Part shown: positions 9,222 through 18,501 of the stretch, piece by piece | Layout of the letters: each line of letters starts with the position of its first letter | How positions within the stretch are numbered: the stretch's first letter is position 1 | NCBI RefSeq assembly: GCF_016213215.1 | Contig: NZ_JACRAW010000007.1 | Location: 62,001 to 126,000, forward strand | Source: Bradyrhizobium sp. | GTDB taxonomy: Bacteria > Pseudomonadota > Alphaproteobacteria > Rhizobiales > Xanthobacteraceae | DNA length: 64,000 nucleotides | Direction of reading: 5' to 3' | Notes under the pieces: generated by a model | Databases searched by the model: none | What the model was told of the DNA's origin: nothing | What the model saw: only the letters and a program-made list of their open reading frames with translations | Made by a program: the position numbers and the translations under genes

Positions 9222-9524
9222 ATCGCGCTGATTTCATCGCATATTGAAGACGGTCCGGCCCAAATGGCGTCCGGGTGAACGTCGGCTGAAGTCGTGAACG
9301 ATGATTCGGGCTCCCACGAAGTAATGAATCTTTCCTCGTTGCTTGAGGCGGTCGGATGGGTCCACCCTCCGTCGAAATTTTCCCTTTCGACCCCATTTTG
9401 TAGCGGTTCGGCAACCTCAAAGCCCCTGTATATTGGGCAAATGATTTGTTTTTGCGCCGAGCGCTTTCCCTGGCGGCGGTTGTGGCAGAATCCGGGCGAA
9501 CTCCTGCTCCCCGGACTGACTGAC
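9222..9524. other. Intergenic gap phaZ to metallopeptidase
   Basis: About 300 bases with no convincing gene on either strand. Open frames through it lack protein-like composition. I see no strong terminator after phaZ and no recognisable repeat. An AT-richer stretch at 9418-9455 is the most likely promoter zone for the downstream gene. Confidence 0.5.
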
Positions 9525-10280
9525 ATGGCCACTCGCGCGCTCCTTTATCGGCGGCCTCACGAACCTTCGACCCTCGTCATCAAACATGGCTCGCAATTTT
9601 TCGCGATAAGGCTGCGTCGGCACCGTCGCGCGCGCCGTTACACGCTGCGTATTCATCCGAGCGATCGTGACGCGATCCTCACCATGCCCCCGCGCGGTAC
9701 GTTGGCGGAGGCGCGGGACTTTGCGCAACGCCATGGTGGCTGGATCGCAGCGCGTCTTGGTCGATTGCCGAAGGCAGCGCCGTTCCAACCGGGTACCCTG
9801 GTGCCATTGCGTGGAGTGCCGCACCGGATTGTCCATCGCGCTGGCGAGCGCGGCACGGTGTGGACGGAAGTGCGCGACAGCGGCGAGCGCATTCTTTGTG
9901 TTGCTGGTCGCGTCGAGCACATAGACCGCCGCGTCCACGACTATCTCAAGCGCGAGGCGCGTCACGACCTGCAACGATCCGCGCAGGCTTATGCCGCCGA
10001 ACTCGGCGTGAGGGTCAAGCGGTTGTCCATCCGTGACCAGTCGAGCCGCTGGGGCTCGTGCACCTCGGCGGGATCGCTGTCGTTCTCATGGCGGCTGATC
10101 CTCGCGCCGCCCTTTGTGCTGGATTATCTCGCCGCGCACGAAGTCGCGCATCTCATCGAGATGAACCATTCACCACGGTTCTGGCGCGTGGTCGGCAAGG
10201 CTTGTCCGTCCGTCGAACGCGCCAAGAAGTGGCTCGACACCTGCGGGAACGATCTGCATCGCTACGGAATCGACGATTAG
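9525..10280 (+). CDS. YgjP/SprT-like zinc metallopeptidase (DUF45, M48-related)
   Basis: A 251-residue protein with the zinc-binding motif HEVAHLIEMNHSPRFW (HExxH plus a third His), preceded by the family signature RDQSSRWGSCTS. It belongs to the YgjP-like metallopeptidase domain family; E. coli YgjP has been reported as a UTP pyrophosphatase/metal-dependent hydrolase, so proteolysis should not be assumed. The start at 9525 is preferred because the 77 upstream codons are not protein-like. No signal peptide is evident. It stands alone between phaZ and the convergent PBP1A gene. Confidence 0.85.
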   Translation: MATRALLYRRPHEPSTLVIKHGSQFFAIRLRRHRRARRYTLRIHPSDRDAILTMPPRGTLAEARDFAQRHGGWIAARLGRLPKAAPFQPGTLVPLRGVPHRIVHRAGERGTVWTEVRDSGERILCVAGRVEHIDRRVHDYLKREARHDLQRSAQAYAAELGVRVKRLSIRDQSSRWGSCTSAGSLSFSWRLILAPPFVLDYLAAHEVAHLIEMNHSPRFWRVVGKACPSVERAKKWLDTCGNDLHRYGIDD

Positions 10281-10299
10281 GCATTCCATTGGCTTTTGA

Positions 10300-10401
10300 C
10301 CGTCATCGCCCGCGAAAGCGGGCGATCCCTGTTCCGGGGTTTCAGAGCTGACCTGGGGAAGTGCAGCGTACCGCGTTGACCGCTTTCGCCGGCAATGACG
10401 T
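10300..10401. repeat. Dispersed palindromic intergenic element
   Basis: The left end contains a perfect 9-bp stem, ATCGCCCGC-GAAA-GCGGGCGAT, directly after CGTC, and the right end (CCGGCAATGACG) is its degraded complement. The same type of element recurs at 45333-45431. It lies between two convergent genes, where it may act as a transcript end. Resemblance to a common Bradyrhizobium repeat is from memory. Confidence 0.7.
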
Positions 10402-10442
10402 GCTCATGACGCACCATCAGCGCGCCATCCGGCAAGCGGCGC

Positions 10443-12629
10443 CTACCTGTTCCGCCCGAACAGCCGATCCATGAACCAGCCATCCAGGCCGGCCGCTGCC
10501 TCGGGCCGCACCGCGGCGCGGGTCGGAGCCGGCCGATAGCCGCCGTTTGTCAAGGGCGCGGTGGGCGCACTCACTTGCGAGGCTGCCTGCGCGAGATTGC
10601 CGAAGAAACCGCCATGTGAGTTCGGCAGTGGAGCGGGCGGCACGCCCTCGTGGGCGGAGCGCATGAAGCGGGTCCACACCTCCACCGGCAGGCCGCCTCC
10701 GGTCGCCTTCCTGGTCGGCGAATTGTCGTCGTTGCCAAGCCAGACGCCGGTGACCAGATTGGCGGTGTAGCCGATGAACCAGGCATCGCGAAAATCCTGG
10801 CTGGTGCCGGTCTTGCCGGCCGCGGTCCAACCCGGAATGTCAGCTTTCTTCGCCGTCCCCGAGATCATCGTCTGCTGCATCATCGTGTTCATCATCGCGA
10901 TATGGCGCGGCTCTATCACTTGGCCGAGCTGGTCCGGCTGACGCGCATAAAGCAGCTTGCCTTCCAGCGTGCGGATCCTGGTCACGACGTGCGGCGACAC
11001 GCCAAGCCCGCCATTGGCGAACGGCGCATAGGCGCCGACGAGCTCGACCACGGAGACTTCGGACGTGCCGAGCGCGATCGAGGCGTTGGGCTCGAGCCTG
11101 GAGGAGATGCCGAGCCGGTGCGCGGTGCGCACTACGTTCTTCGGCCCTACCTCGAGCCCAAGCCGTACCGCGACCGTGTTGAGGGACATGGCGAGCGCCT
11201 GGGTCAACGTGACGGCGCCGAAATATTCGTGGGTGTAGTTCTCGGGCTTCCAGCCCTTGATCTCGAGCGGAGCGTCCTGGCGAATGGTATCCGGCGTCAG
11301 CCCGGCTTCGACCGCGGTCAGATAGACGAACGGCTTGAAGGCGGAGCCGGGTTGGCGCTTGGCCGTCACCGCGCGGTTGTACTGGCTTTCTGCGTAATTG
11401 CGGCCGCCGACCATGGCGCGCACGGCGCCGTCGGGCGACATCGCCACCAGCGCACCTTGGGTGACATTGAACTTCACGCTTTTGGCCGCAAGCTCGTCGA
11501 TAATGGCGGCCTCCGCCACGCTTTGCAGCTTCGGAGCGATGGTGGTTTCCACCACGATGCTCTGATCGATCTGGCCGACAAGATCGTCGAGCACTTCGCC
11601 GATCCAGTCTGCCACATAGTTGACGGTTCCGGCGCCGGCGGGTTTGACTTTGATGGCGGGATGGCCGATCGAGGCTTGGGCCTGCGCTTCGGTGATGAAC
11701 CTGGCATCGGCCATCGCCGCGAGCACGACCTGGGCGCGTTGCTCGGCGCCGTCTGGATTACGGTTCGGCGCCAGGCGCGAGGGCGATTTGACGAGCCCGG
11801 CCAGCATGGCGGCTTCGGAGAGGGTGACGTTCCTGGCCGACTTGCCGAAATAGCGCTGGGCTGCCGCCTCCACGCCATAGGCACCCGAACCAAAATAGAC
11901 CCGGTTGAGGTAGAGCTCGAGGATTTCGTTTTTGGTGTGCTTGCGCTCCAGCCACAGCGCGAGCTCCGCTTCCTGCAGCTTGCGCCGTAGCGTGCGCTCC
12001 TGGGTCAGGAACAGGTTTTTCGCGAGCTGCTGGGTCAGCGTCGAGCCGCCTTGCGACACCCCGCGATGCAGGAGGTTCGCAACGGCTGCGCGCGCAACAC
12101 CGACCGGGTCGATGCCGTAATGGGAATAGAACCTGCGGTCCTCGATTGCGATAAAGGCCTTGGGCAGATAGGGCGGCAACTCCTTCAGCGCGACGTTGGC
12201 GCCCGCCATTTCACCGCGCTGGGCCAGTATGCTGCCATCGGCGCCGACGATCTGGATGGTCGGTGGCCGTTTCGGGATTTCGAGCGACTGGATCGGCGGC
12301 AGATGGGCGCCCACCCAGACCACGATGCCGACGATGGCGATCACGCCCCACAGGCCGACTACCGCGCCCCAATAGAACAGGCGGCCGATGCTGAACCGTC
12401 CGCGCGATTTCGTCCGCCGCTTGGTGCCGCTGCGGCCCGCCGGAGGCTTGCGCTCCTGCGGCGGCTCGTCGTCCGCGTCCTCGCTCTTGCGCTTGGCCGA
12501 TGATTTCCTCGGCTTGTCTTCGGGGTCTGGAATCCTGTCCGCCGGCGAAAGACGCAGGTCGGCAAGCGCGGCGGGCAGCCCGAACAGCGGTTCCTTGCGC
12601 CCGCGGCTTTTCCTTTTCCCCCACGCCAT
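10443..12629 (-). CDS. Class A penicillin-binding protein 1A
   Basis: A 728-residue bifunctional peptidoglycan synthase. A basic 80-residue cytoplasmic tail precedes one transmembrane helix at about 84-107. The GT51 glycosyltransferase domain has EDRRFYSHYGIDP and GGSTLTQQLAKN. The transpeptidase domain has the nucleophile motif SAFK (in PGSAFKPF), the SLN motif and KTGTS. It polymerises and cross-links murein on the outer face of the inner membrane. Length and motif order are normal for PBP1A. It is transcribed alone, divergent from the DUF1330 gene. A separate monofunctional transglycosylase is encoded at 37.4 kb. Confidence 0.95.
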   Translation of the reverse strand: MAWGKRKSRGRKEPLFGLPAALADLRLSPADRIPDPEDKPRKSSAKRKSEDADDEPPQERKPPAGRSGTKRRTKSRGRFSIGRLFYWGAVVGLWGVIAIVGIVVWVGAHLPPIQSLEIPKRPPTIQIVGADGSILAQRGEMAGANVALKELPPYLPKAFIAIEDRRFYSHYGIDPVGVARAAVANLLHRGVSQGGSTLTQQLAKNLFLTQERTLRRKLQEAELALWLERKHTKNEILELYLNRVYFGSGAYGVEAAAQRYFGKSARNVTLSEAAMLAGLVKSPSRLAPNRNPDGAEQRAQVVLAAMADARFITEAQAQASIGHPAIKVKPAGAGTVNYVADWIGEVLDDLVGQIDQSIVVETTIAPKLQSVAEAAIIDELAAKSVKFNVTQGALVAMSPDGAVRAMVGGRNYAESQYNRAVTAKRQPGSAFKPFVYLTAVEAGLTPDTIRQDAPLEIKGWKPENYTHEYFGAVTLTQALAMSLNTVAVRLGLEVGPKNVVRTAHRLGISSRLEPNASIALGTSEVSVVELVGAYAPFANGGLGVSPHVVTRIRTLEGKLLYARQPDQLGQVIEPRHIAMMNTMMQQTMISGTAKKADIPGWTAAGKTGTSQDFRDAWFIGYTANLVTGVWLGNDDNSPTRKATGGGLPVEVWTRFMRSAHEGVPPAPLPNSHGGFFGNLAQAASQVSAPTAPLTNGGYRPAPTRAAVRPEAAAGLDGWFMDRLFGRNR

Positions 12630-12804
12630 TCCAACGCACTCGCGGCCACACCCGGCCGCACGCTAGCGGTAGCGATTTAAGGCCCCGTTACGCAAAGCTT
12701 AACGCGGCATTAGGAGGTGCGGCGGCGCGGCCGATGCAGCGCCGAAAGGTTCCATGTCGCCGATCCCGGGGCTAGAATCGGCGTAGCAAGAGAAGGGAAA
12801 CCGT

Positions 12805-13230
12805 ATGGGCCATATCGATCCGACCAAGGAAGTCTTCGCACAGTTTCGGGCCAACGACCGTGAAGGTCCAATTCACATGCTCAACCTGGTGCGCCTGCGC
12901 AAGGAGGCGGCCTATCCCGACGGACGCAAGGCCACCGGCGCTGAGGCTTACGCGGCTTATGGCCGGGAGAGCGGACCGGTATTCGAGCGGCTTGGCGGCC
13001 GCATCGTCTGGCAGGGAAAGTTCGAACTGATGTTGATCGGCCCGCAGGAGGAACGTTGGGACCTCTGCTTCATCGCCGAATATCCCAGCGTTGCCGCATT
13101 CGTTGATATGATCCGCGATCCCGTCTACCGGGAGGCGGTGAAACACCGCCAGGCTGCGGTGGAAGATTCCCGCCTGATCCGCCATGCCGTGCTGCCGGTC
13201 GGCAAGAATTTCGGCGAGGTGCCGGCGTAG
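12805..13230 (+). CDS. DUF1330 domain protein
   Basis: A 141-residue soluble protein matching the DUF1330 family, a dimeric alpha/beta-barrel fold (ABM-like). Recognisable family features are the opening hydrophobic strand IHMLNLVRLR, the central GRIVWQGKFELMLIG and the closing DMIRDPVYREAVKHRQAA. No enzyme activity is established for the family. An AGAAGGGA ribosome site precedes the start. It stands alone, and its end runs straight into a palindromic repeat. Confidence 0.8.
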   Translation: MGHIDPTKEVFAQFRANDREGPIHMLNLVRLRKEAAYPDGRKATGAEAYAAYGRESGPVFERLGGRIVWQGKFELMLIGPQEERWDLCFIAEYPSVAAFVDMIRDPVYREAVKHRQAAVEDSRLIRHAVLPVGKNFGEVPA

Positions 13231-13248
13231 GTTCTCGGCGCGAGATCT

Positions 13249-13332
13249 CGTCATGCCCGGGCTTCGTCCCGGACATCCACCTTGCAAGAGCGGAAGAACG
13301 TGTGGATGGCCGGGACAAGCCCGGCCAGGACG
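13249..13332. repeat. Dispersed palindromic intergenic element
   Basis: An imperfect palindrome: CGTCATGCCCGGGCTTCGTCC on the left matches GGCCGGGACAAGCCCGGCC and GACG on the right, with CATCCACC/GTGTGGATG as inner arms. A closely related copy lies at 61086-61181. It sits between the convergent DUF1330 gene and the interrupted binding-protein gene. Confidence 0.75.
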
Positions 13333-13358
13333 TTACCCCTGAGCGTCGGAGCGCTTCT

Positions 13359-14585
13359 CTAACCCCCAGGTCCGGTGTCCGCGATGATCGGGCCGAACAG
13401 CTCCCAGCGCTCGCCGTTGAATTTCATCATCTGCATCTGTTTGTTGACGCGGAAGTCGTTCGGCCCCGTGTTGATCTTGATGCCGGGCAGCGCGAGGCTC
13501 GGGGTGTAGTCCTTGATGTTGGCGACCTGCTTCATGATGTTCTCACGCGTCAGGTCGTCGCCGCACTGGCGCAGCACCTGCACCAGGAGCTCAGCCACCG
13601 AGTAAGCGTAGGTGTTGACCGTGTTGAGCTTGTCTCCTTCCGGGAAATATTTGTCCATGAAGGCGAAATAGGCCTTCACGCCCGGATCGTCCTTCCACTG
13701 CGGATCGCCGGGGTCCTTGCCGTAATTGGTCGAGATGATGCCTTTGGAGATGTCGAGGCCGGCGGGCTTCAGCGTCGCTGACACCGGGCTCGCATTGATG
13801 TCGAGGATGTGCACCGGCGTCCAGCCGAGGTCGGCAAGCTTCTTGATGGCCTGGGCGGCGAATTTCGGCGTCGAAGCATCATAGAACAGGTCGACGCCAA
13901 GCGACTTCAGCTTGACGACCTGGGAGTCGACAGTTGGATCGGCAACCTCGTAGGACACCTCGCCGACGATCATGTTTGCCGCCTTGTCGCCGAGTCCGCT
14001 CTTCAACCCCGCGACATAGTCACGCCCCATGTCGTCATTCTGATAGAGAATGCCGATCTTGGCGTTGGGATGATTTGCGAGAATGTATTTTGCTTAGATC
14101 CGACCCTCGGACACGTAGTTGGGATTGTAGGCGATCGTCCATGGAAAGTTCTGTGGATCGTTGAAGCGGGCAGCGCCGGTCGAGGACAGGAGTTGCGGCA
14201 CTTTCTTGGCATTGAGATATTTCTGTACGGCGGCATTGGCCGCTGTCCCGATGAGTTGGAAGGTGAAGAGGACTTCATCGCCTTCGACGAGCTTGCGCAC
14301 CTGCTCGACCGTCTTCGGCGGCGAATAGGCGTCGTCATACTGGATCAGGTTGAGCTTGCGGCCTTTGATGCCGCCCTGATCGTTGATCATCTTCATGTAC
14401 GCGGCTTGCGTCTTGCCGATGTTGGCATAAACGGAATAGGGCCCCGAGAACGGCACGGTCTGACCGAACTTGATCTCGGTGTCGCTCGCGCCGGGATCGT
14501 ATTTCTTCTGCGCAAGCGCCGGCGATACCGAGAGCGCAATGGCAAGCGCAGCACCGACGGCCAGATGAAGAATTCCCTTTTTCAT
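13359..14585 (-). pseudogene. Branched-chain amino acid ABC binding protein, interrupted by one in-frame stop
   Basis: Both halves lie in the same frame and together make a full-length periplasmic binding protein (408 codons) of the LivJ/type 1 family. The first half (14585 down to 14094) has a clear signal peptide (MKKGILHLAVGAALAIALS) and the mature start LAQKKYDPGASDTEIKFG. It ends at a TAA (complement of 14094-14096), after YVSEGRI. The second half resumes without gap as AKYILANHPNAKIGILYQND. Relatives normally have a Tyr codon at the interruption (RIYAKY), so one C or T to A change explains the stop. No ABC permease or ATPase genes are adjacent. It is either a recent pseudogene or a sequence error. 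Confidence 0.88.
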
Positions 14586-14750
14586 GTGGTTCGTTTCTCC
14601 CTTGTTGAATTCTGATTATTTTGTCGACGGTCCTGTTCCGTGATCGGCACGGCCGCCTCAGGATTGTGGAGGAAGGGTTGTTGTGGCGCAAGGACGGCCA
14701 TCGCACCGCGCGCGTTACGCCAGCCGAACCATGACCAGCGCGGCGAGGAC

Positions 14751-14785
14751 ACAGGCAGTCCAGATCAAGTCGCGGGACTGCCTGT
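14751..14785. promoter_or_regulatory. Perfect 11-bp inverted repeat, candidate operator
   Basis: ACAGGCAGTCC and GGACTGCCTGT are exact complements separated by 13 bases. A third direct copy of the core GGCAGTCC lies at 14802-14809, and a further small palindrome CAGACG-GT-CGTCTG at 14825-14838. The cluster lies between the interrupted binding-protein gene (reading left) and ogt (reading right), so it could bind a regulator of either. No such regulator was identified. Confidence 0.5.
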
Positions 14786-14854
14786 CGGGATTCGGGTGGG
14801 TGGCAGTCCGCCAGCGTGGCACATCAGACGGTCGTCTGTTTAAATGGCTGCAAC

Positions 14855-15448
14855 ATGCCCGCTCGATCAGCCGAATTTTCTGCAACATTCGGTCTTGATC
14901 GGCTGAAGACGCCGATCGGGATCGCCTTGCTCGTTACGGATGCCGATGGCGTCCTGCGCGCGCTCGACTGGGAGGACCATGAGCACCGGATGCGCGAGCT
15001 CCTGCGCCTGCATTATGGCACCGTCGTCCTTAACGAGGCGGATGCTCCGGCGCAGATTCGAGCTGCGCTGTCGGACTATTTTGAGGGCGACCTCGATCGA
15101 CTGAAGACGATCAAATGGCGCGTCGCTGGTACGCCCTTTCAGCGCAAGGTCTGGACCGCGCTTGCGCAGATCCCGGCGGGCACGACGTTGAGTTATGGCG
15201 CGATGGCCGCGCGGCTCGACACGCCGAAAGCAGTCCGCGCGGTCGGCCATGCCAATGGCGCGAATCCGATCAGCGTCGTCGTGCCCTGTCATCGGCTGAT
15301 CGGCGCCGACGGCTCGCTGGTCAAATATGGTGGCGGACTTGCACGCAAGCGCTGGCTGTTGAAGCATGAGGGCGTGGCAATCTTAGCCGGACCGTCCATT
15401 CGTCATTCCGGGGCGCGCGCAGCGCGAGCCCGGAATGACGATGTATGA
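14855..15448 (+). CDS. ogt: Methylated-DNA--protein-cysteine methyltransferase
   Basis: A 197-residue O6-alkylguanine repair protein. The acceptor cysteine is in the invariant PCHRLIG motif; TPFQRKVWTALAQIPAGTT and the arginine-finger region AVGHANGANP are also present. It transfers the alkyl group irreversibly to itself. The start MPARSAEF is chosen over an upstream Met at 14816. The final residues (about from IRHSGARAARARNDD) are encoded by a palindromic intergenic repeat, so the native C-terminus has been extended by repeat insertion or the ancestral stop has been lost. It converges on glnD. Confidence 0.9.
   Translation: MPARSAEFSATFGLDRLKTPIGIALLVTDADGVLRALDWEDHEHRMRELLRLHYGTVVLNEADAPAQIRAALSDYFEGDLDRLKTIKWRVAGTPFQRKVWTALAQIPAGTTLSYGAMAARLDTPKAVRAVGHANGANPISVVVPCHRLIGADGSLVKYGGGLARKRWLLKHEGVAILAGPSIRHSGARAARARNDDV
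15401..15440. repeat. Palindromic element at the ogt/glnD junction
   Basis: CGTCATTCCGGG and CCCGGAATGACG are perfect 12-bp inverted arms around a GC-only centre (GCGCGCGCAGCGCGAG). The element overlaps the last codons of ogt and lies 19 bases from the end of the convergent glnD gene. It could form a strong hairpin and act as a two-way transcript end. Confidence 0.8.
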
Positions 15449-15458
15449 TAGGCGCGCC

Positions 15459-18245
15459 TCACGCCGCCGGCACTACAACCTTGTCGCCCGAAAGCAGACG
15501 GAGCAGCGCACTCTTGATCGCGGCCTGCCGGGTCGGGGCCATGATCTGCGCGCCGAGGAGGTCGGTGACATAGAACACGTCGCGGGCGCGCTCGCCGAAA
15601 GTCGCGACATGGGCCGAGGTGATGTTGAGGTTGAGCTTCGAGATCGCCGTCGTCAATTCGTACAGCAGGCCGGGGCGGTCCAGTCCCGACACCTCGATCA
15701 CGGTGTAGCGGTCGGACCACTGGTTGTTGATGATGACTTCCGGTTCGATCACGAACGGCCGCGCCTTGCTGCGCACCGCGCGCCGGGCCACGACTTCCGG
15801 CAGCCGCAGCTTGCCTTCCAGCACTTCCTCGATCATCTCGCCGATGCGGGTCGCGCGCCGGCCCTCGTCCTCGTCACGGTCGTATTCGCGGGAGATCGAG
15901 ATCGTGTCGAGCGCGCGGCCGTCGGTCGTGGTGTAGATCTGCGCGTCGACGATATTGGCGCCGGCGGAGGCGCAGGCGCCGGCGATGATCGACAGCAGCC
16001 ACGGATGGTCGGCGGCGAAAATCGTCAGCTCGGTGACGCCGCGCGCCTCGTCGAAGCCGACATTTACCGCGAGCTTGTGGCCGGCCTGTTCGCTGGCGCG
16101 CACGAAGCGGGCGTGACGGATCTTGCGCGGCAATTCGACCTTGAGCCAATACGCCGGGTAATGGCGGGCGATGTAGGCGTCGAGTTCCTCCTTCGGCCAT
16201 TCGGTGAAGGCGGCGCGGAATTCGGCCTGGGCCACCGCCAGGCGCTGCGCGCGGTTGACCTCGGAGAAGCCGCCGGTCAGCACCGGCTCGGTCTCGTAGT
16301 AGAGCGAGCGCAGGAGCTGGGCCTTCCAGCCGTTCCACACGCCGGGGCCGACGCCGCGGATGTCGGCGGTGGTCAGAATGGTGAGCAGCTTCATCTGCTC
16401 GACCGATTGCACGACCGAGGCGAAATTCTCGATGGTCTTGCGATCGGAAAGGTCGCGCGATTGCGCCACCGTCGACATGGTCAGGTGTTCTTCGATCAGC
16501 CATGCGACGAGATCGGTGTCGGCGGTGGAAAATCCGAGCCGCGGGCACAGGCGCCTCGCCACCTTGGCGCCCCCGTCCGAGTGATCCTCGGGCCGTCCCT
16601 TGGCGACGTCATGGAGCAGCGTCGCGGCATAGATCACAGGCCGGTGCTCGGGCCGGATCTTGCGGATCAGGTCGCTGGCCAGCGCAAATTCCTCGCTGCC
16701 GCCGCGCTCGATCTCCTGCAGGAAGCCGATGCAGCGGATCAAATGCTCGTCCACCGTATAGTGGTGGTACATGTTGAACTGCATCATCGAGACGATCTTG
16801 CCGAACGCGCTGACGAAGTGACCGAGCACGCCGGTCTCGTTCATGCGCCGCAGCACGGTTTCCGCATCGTTCGAGGTCAGGATCTCCATGAACAGGCGGT
16901 TGGCTTCCGGATCGTCGCGAAGCTCGGTGTTGATGAGCCGCAGGGAGCGCGTCACCGTCCGCATCGCGTCGGGATGGAAGGCGAGATTGTTCTTCTGGGC
17001 CAGCCGGAAGATCCGGATCAGGTTGACCGGATCGTGCTTGAACACCTCGGGGCCGGCGAGATTGATGCGGTTGTTGTCGACGATGAAATCGTCGCTTTCG
17101 GGCAGGCGCCGCTTGACCGTGCCCGGGCGCAGCCGGGCCATCATGCGGCTCAGCACCGGCGCCGGCTTGGCTTGCTGGTCTTCCAGTTTCGCGCACAGGA
17201 TGGCCGTAAGGTTGCCGACCTCCTTCGCCACCAGGAAATAGTGCTTCATGAAGCGCTCGACGTCCTGCATGCCGGGATGCGAGGTGTAGCCGAGGCGGAC
17301 CGCGATTTCGCGCTGCAGGTCGAACGACAGTCGTTCTTCGGCGCGGCCGCTGTGGAAGTGCAGGTTGCAGCGGACCGACCACAGGAAGTCGGCGCAGCGG
17401 CGGAAGGTGCGGTATTCCTGTGCATCGAACACGCCGCGATCGAGCAACTCGTCGGTGTCGCGCACGCGGTAGACGTACTTAGCGATCCAGAACAGCGTGT
17501 GCAGGTCGCGCAGGCCGCCCTTGCCGTCCTTGACATTGGGCTCGACCAGATAGCGCGATTGTCCGGCGCGCCGATGCCGCTCCTCGCGCTCCGCGAGTTT
17601 GGCGGTGACGAATTCGGCCGCGGTGCCCTGCACCACGTCCTTGTCGAAGCGCGCCACCAGCTCGTCGTAAAGCGGCCGGTCGCCGGTCAGAAACCGCGTC
17701 TCCAGGATCGCGGTGCGGATCGTCATGTCGCCGCGCGCCTGCCGGATCGATTCGTCCACCGAGCGCGTGGCATGGCCGACCTTCAGGCCCATGTCCCAAA
17801 GGCAATAAAGGATGGCTTCGGCGACCTGCTCGCCCCAGGCGGTCTGCTTGTAGGGCAGGATGAACAACAGATCGATGTCCGACTCCGGTGCCATCAGGCC
17901 GCGGCCGTAGCCGCCGGTCGCTACCACCGCCATGCGCTCGGCGCCCGAGGGGATGTGCGCGGGATAGAGATGGCGGATGGCCATCGAAAACAGGATCCGG
18001 ATGATCTCGTCCTGCACGAAGCACAGCCGTTCGGCGCAACGCCTTCCGTGACGGTCCTTGAGCAGGATCGCCTGGGCGGTCGCGCGCGCGGCAACCAGTT
18101 CGGCCTTGAGCAGTTGCGCCACGGCGGTGCGGAACACGTCCTCGCGGCCCGCATGCTTTTCGGCGAGCGCGTCCACCGCTGCGGTCACTCGCGCGGTATC
18201 GAAGCGCTCATCGGTTTCGGGGGGTGGCGTCGCTACAGTATCCAT
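15459..18245 (-). CDS. glnD: Bifunctional PII uridylyltransferase/uridylyl-removing enzyme
   Basis: A 928-residue glutamine sensor that uridylylates PII proteins when nitrogen is scarce and removes UMP when glutamine is high. The nucleotidyltransferase domain has GGYGRGLMAPESDIDLLFI at 111-129. The central HD phosphohydrolase domain has LLHDVAKGRPEDHSDGG. Two ACT domains fill the C-terminal 200 residues and bind glutamine. The order and length match alphaproteobacterial GlnD. It is transcribed alone; its 256-base upstream gap includes a long hairpin with arms AGCGGTG/CACCGCT (18272-18313). Confidence 0.96.
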   Translation of the reverse strand: MDTVATPPPETDERFDTARVTAAVDALAEKHAGREDVFRTAVAQLLKAELVAARATAQAILLKDRHGRRCAERLCFVQDEIIRILFSMAIRHLYPAHIPSGAERMAVVATGGYGRGLMAPESDIDLLFILPYKQTAWGEQVAEAILYCLWDMGLKVGHATRSVDESIRQARGDMTIRTAILETRFLTGDRPLYDELVARFDKDVVQGTAAEFVTAKLAEREERHRRAGQSRYLVEPNVKDGKGGLRDLHTLFWIAKYVYRVRDTDELLDRGVFDAQEYRTFRRCADFLWSVRCNLHFHSGRAEERLSFDLQREIAVRLGYTSHPGMQDVERFMKHYFLVAKEVGNLTAILCAKLEDQQAKPAPVLSRMMARLRPGTVKRRLPESDDFIVDNNRINLAGPEVFKHDPVNLIRIFRLAQKNNLAFHPDAMRTVTRSLRLINTELRDDPEANRLFMEILTSNDAETVLRRMNETGVLGHFVSAFGKIVSMMQFNMYHHYTVDEHLIRCIGFLQEIERGGSEEFALASDLIRKIRPEHRPVIYAATLLHDVAKGRPEDHSDGGAKVARRLCPRLGFSTADTDLVAWLIEEHLTMSTVAQSRDLSDRKTIENFASVVQSVEQMKLLTILTTADIRGVGPGVWNGWKAQLLRSLYYETEPVLTGGFSEVNRAQRLAVAQAEFRAAFTEWPKEELDAYIARHYPAYWLKVELPRKIRHARFVRASEQAGHKLAVNVGFDEARGVTELTIFAADHPWLLSIIAGACASAGANIVDAQIYTTTDGRALDTISISREYDRDEDEGRRATRIGEMIEEVLEGKLRLPEVVARRAVRSKARPFVIEPEVIINNQWSDRYTVIEVSGLDRPGLLYELTTAISKLNLNITSAHVATFGERARDVFYVTDLLGAQIMAPTRQAAIKSALLRLLSGDKVVVPAA

Positions 18246-18501
18246 GACTCAACCCGATATAAGAGGCAGAGAGCGGTGTCACGGCCATTGTGGCTGAATC
18301 CAGTGTCACCGCTGCTTCACGGCTTCGGCATGGCTCCGCGAAAGGGATCTTTCGGTCTGCCCGAGTGCTATCTAATTCTTTGAATTGGAAGCGATTTTCG
18401 GCGATGCGGCCGTGCCTGAGACCCGCCTCTCGGCCTCGCGCTGCTGACATCGGTTCAAGGGCCATTTATACGAAAGAGCATACAAACGTGGGAGAACGAC
18501 C

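Noticed and set aside
9068..9532. A minus-strand frame across the phaZ end and gap
   Set aside because: It mostly overlaps phaZ in antisense and lacks homology features.
15435..18383. A 2.9-kb open frame on the plus strand opposite glnD
   Set aside because: It mirrors the codon structure of glnD in a GC-rich genome and has no recognisable domain; GlnD on the minus strand has complete motifs.
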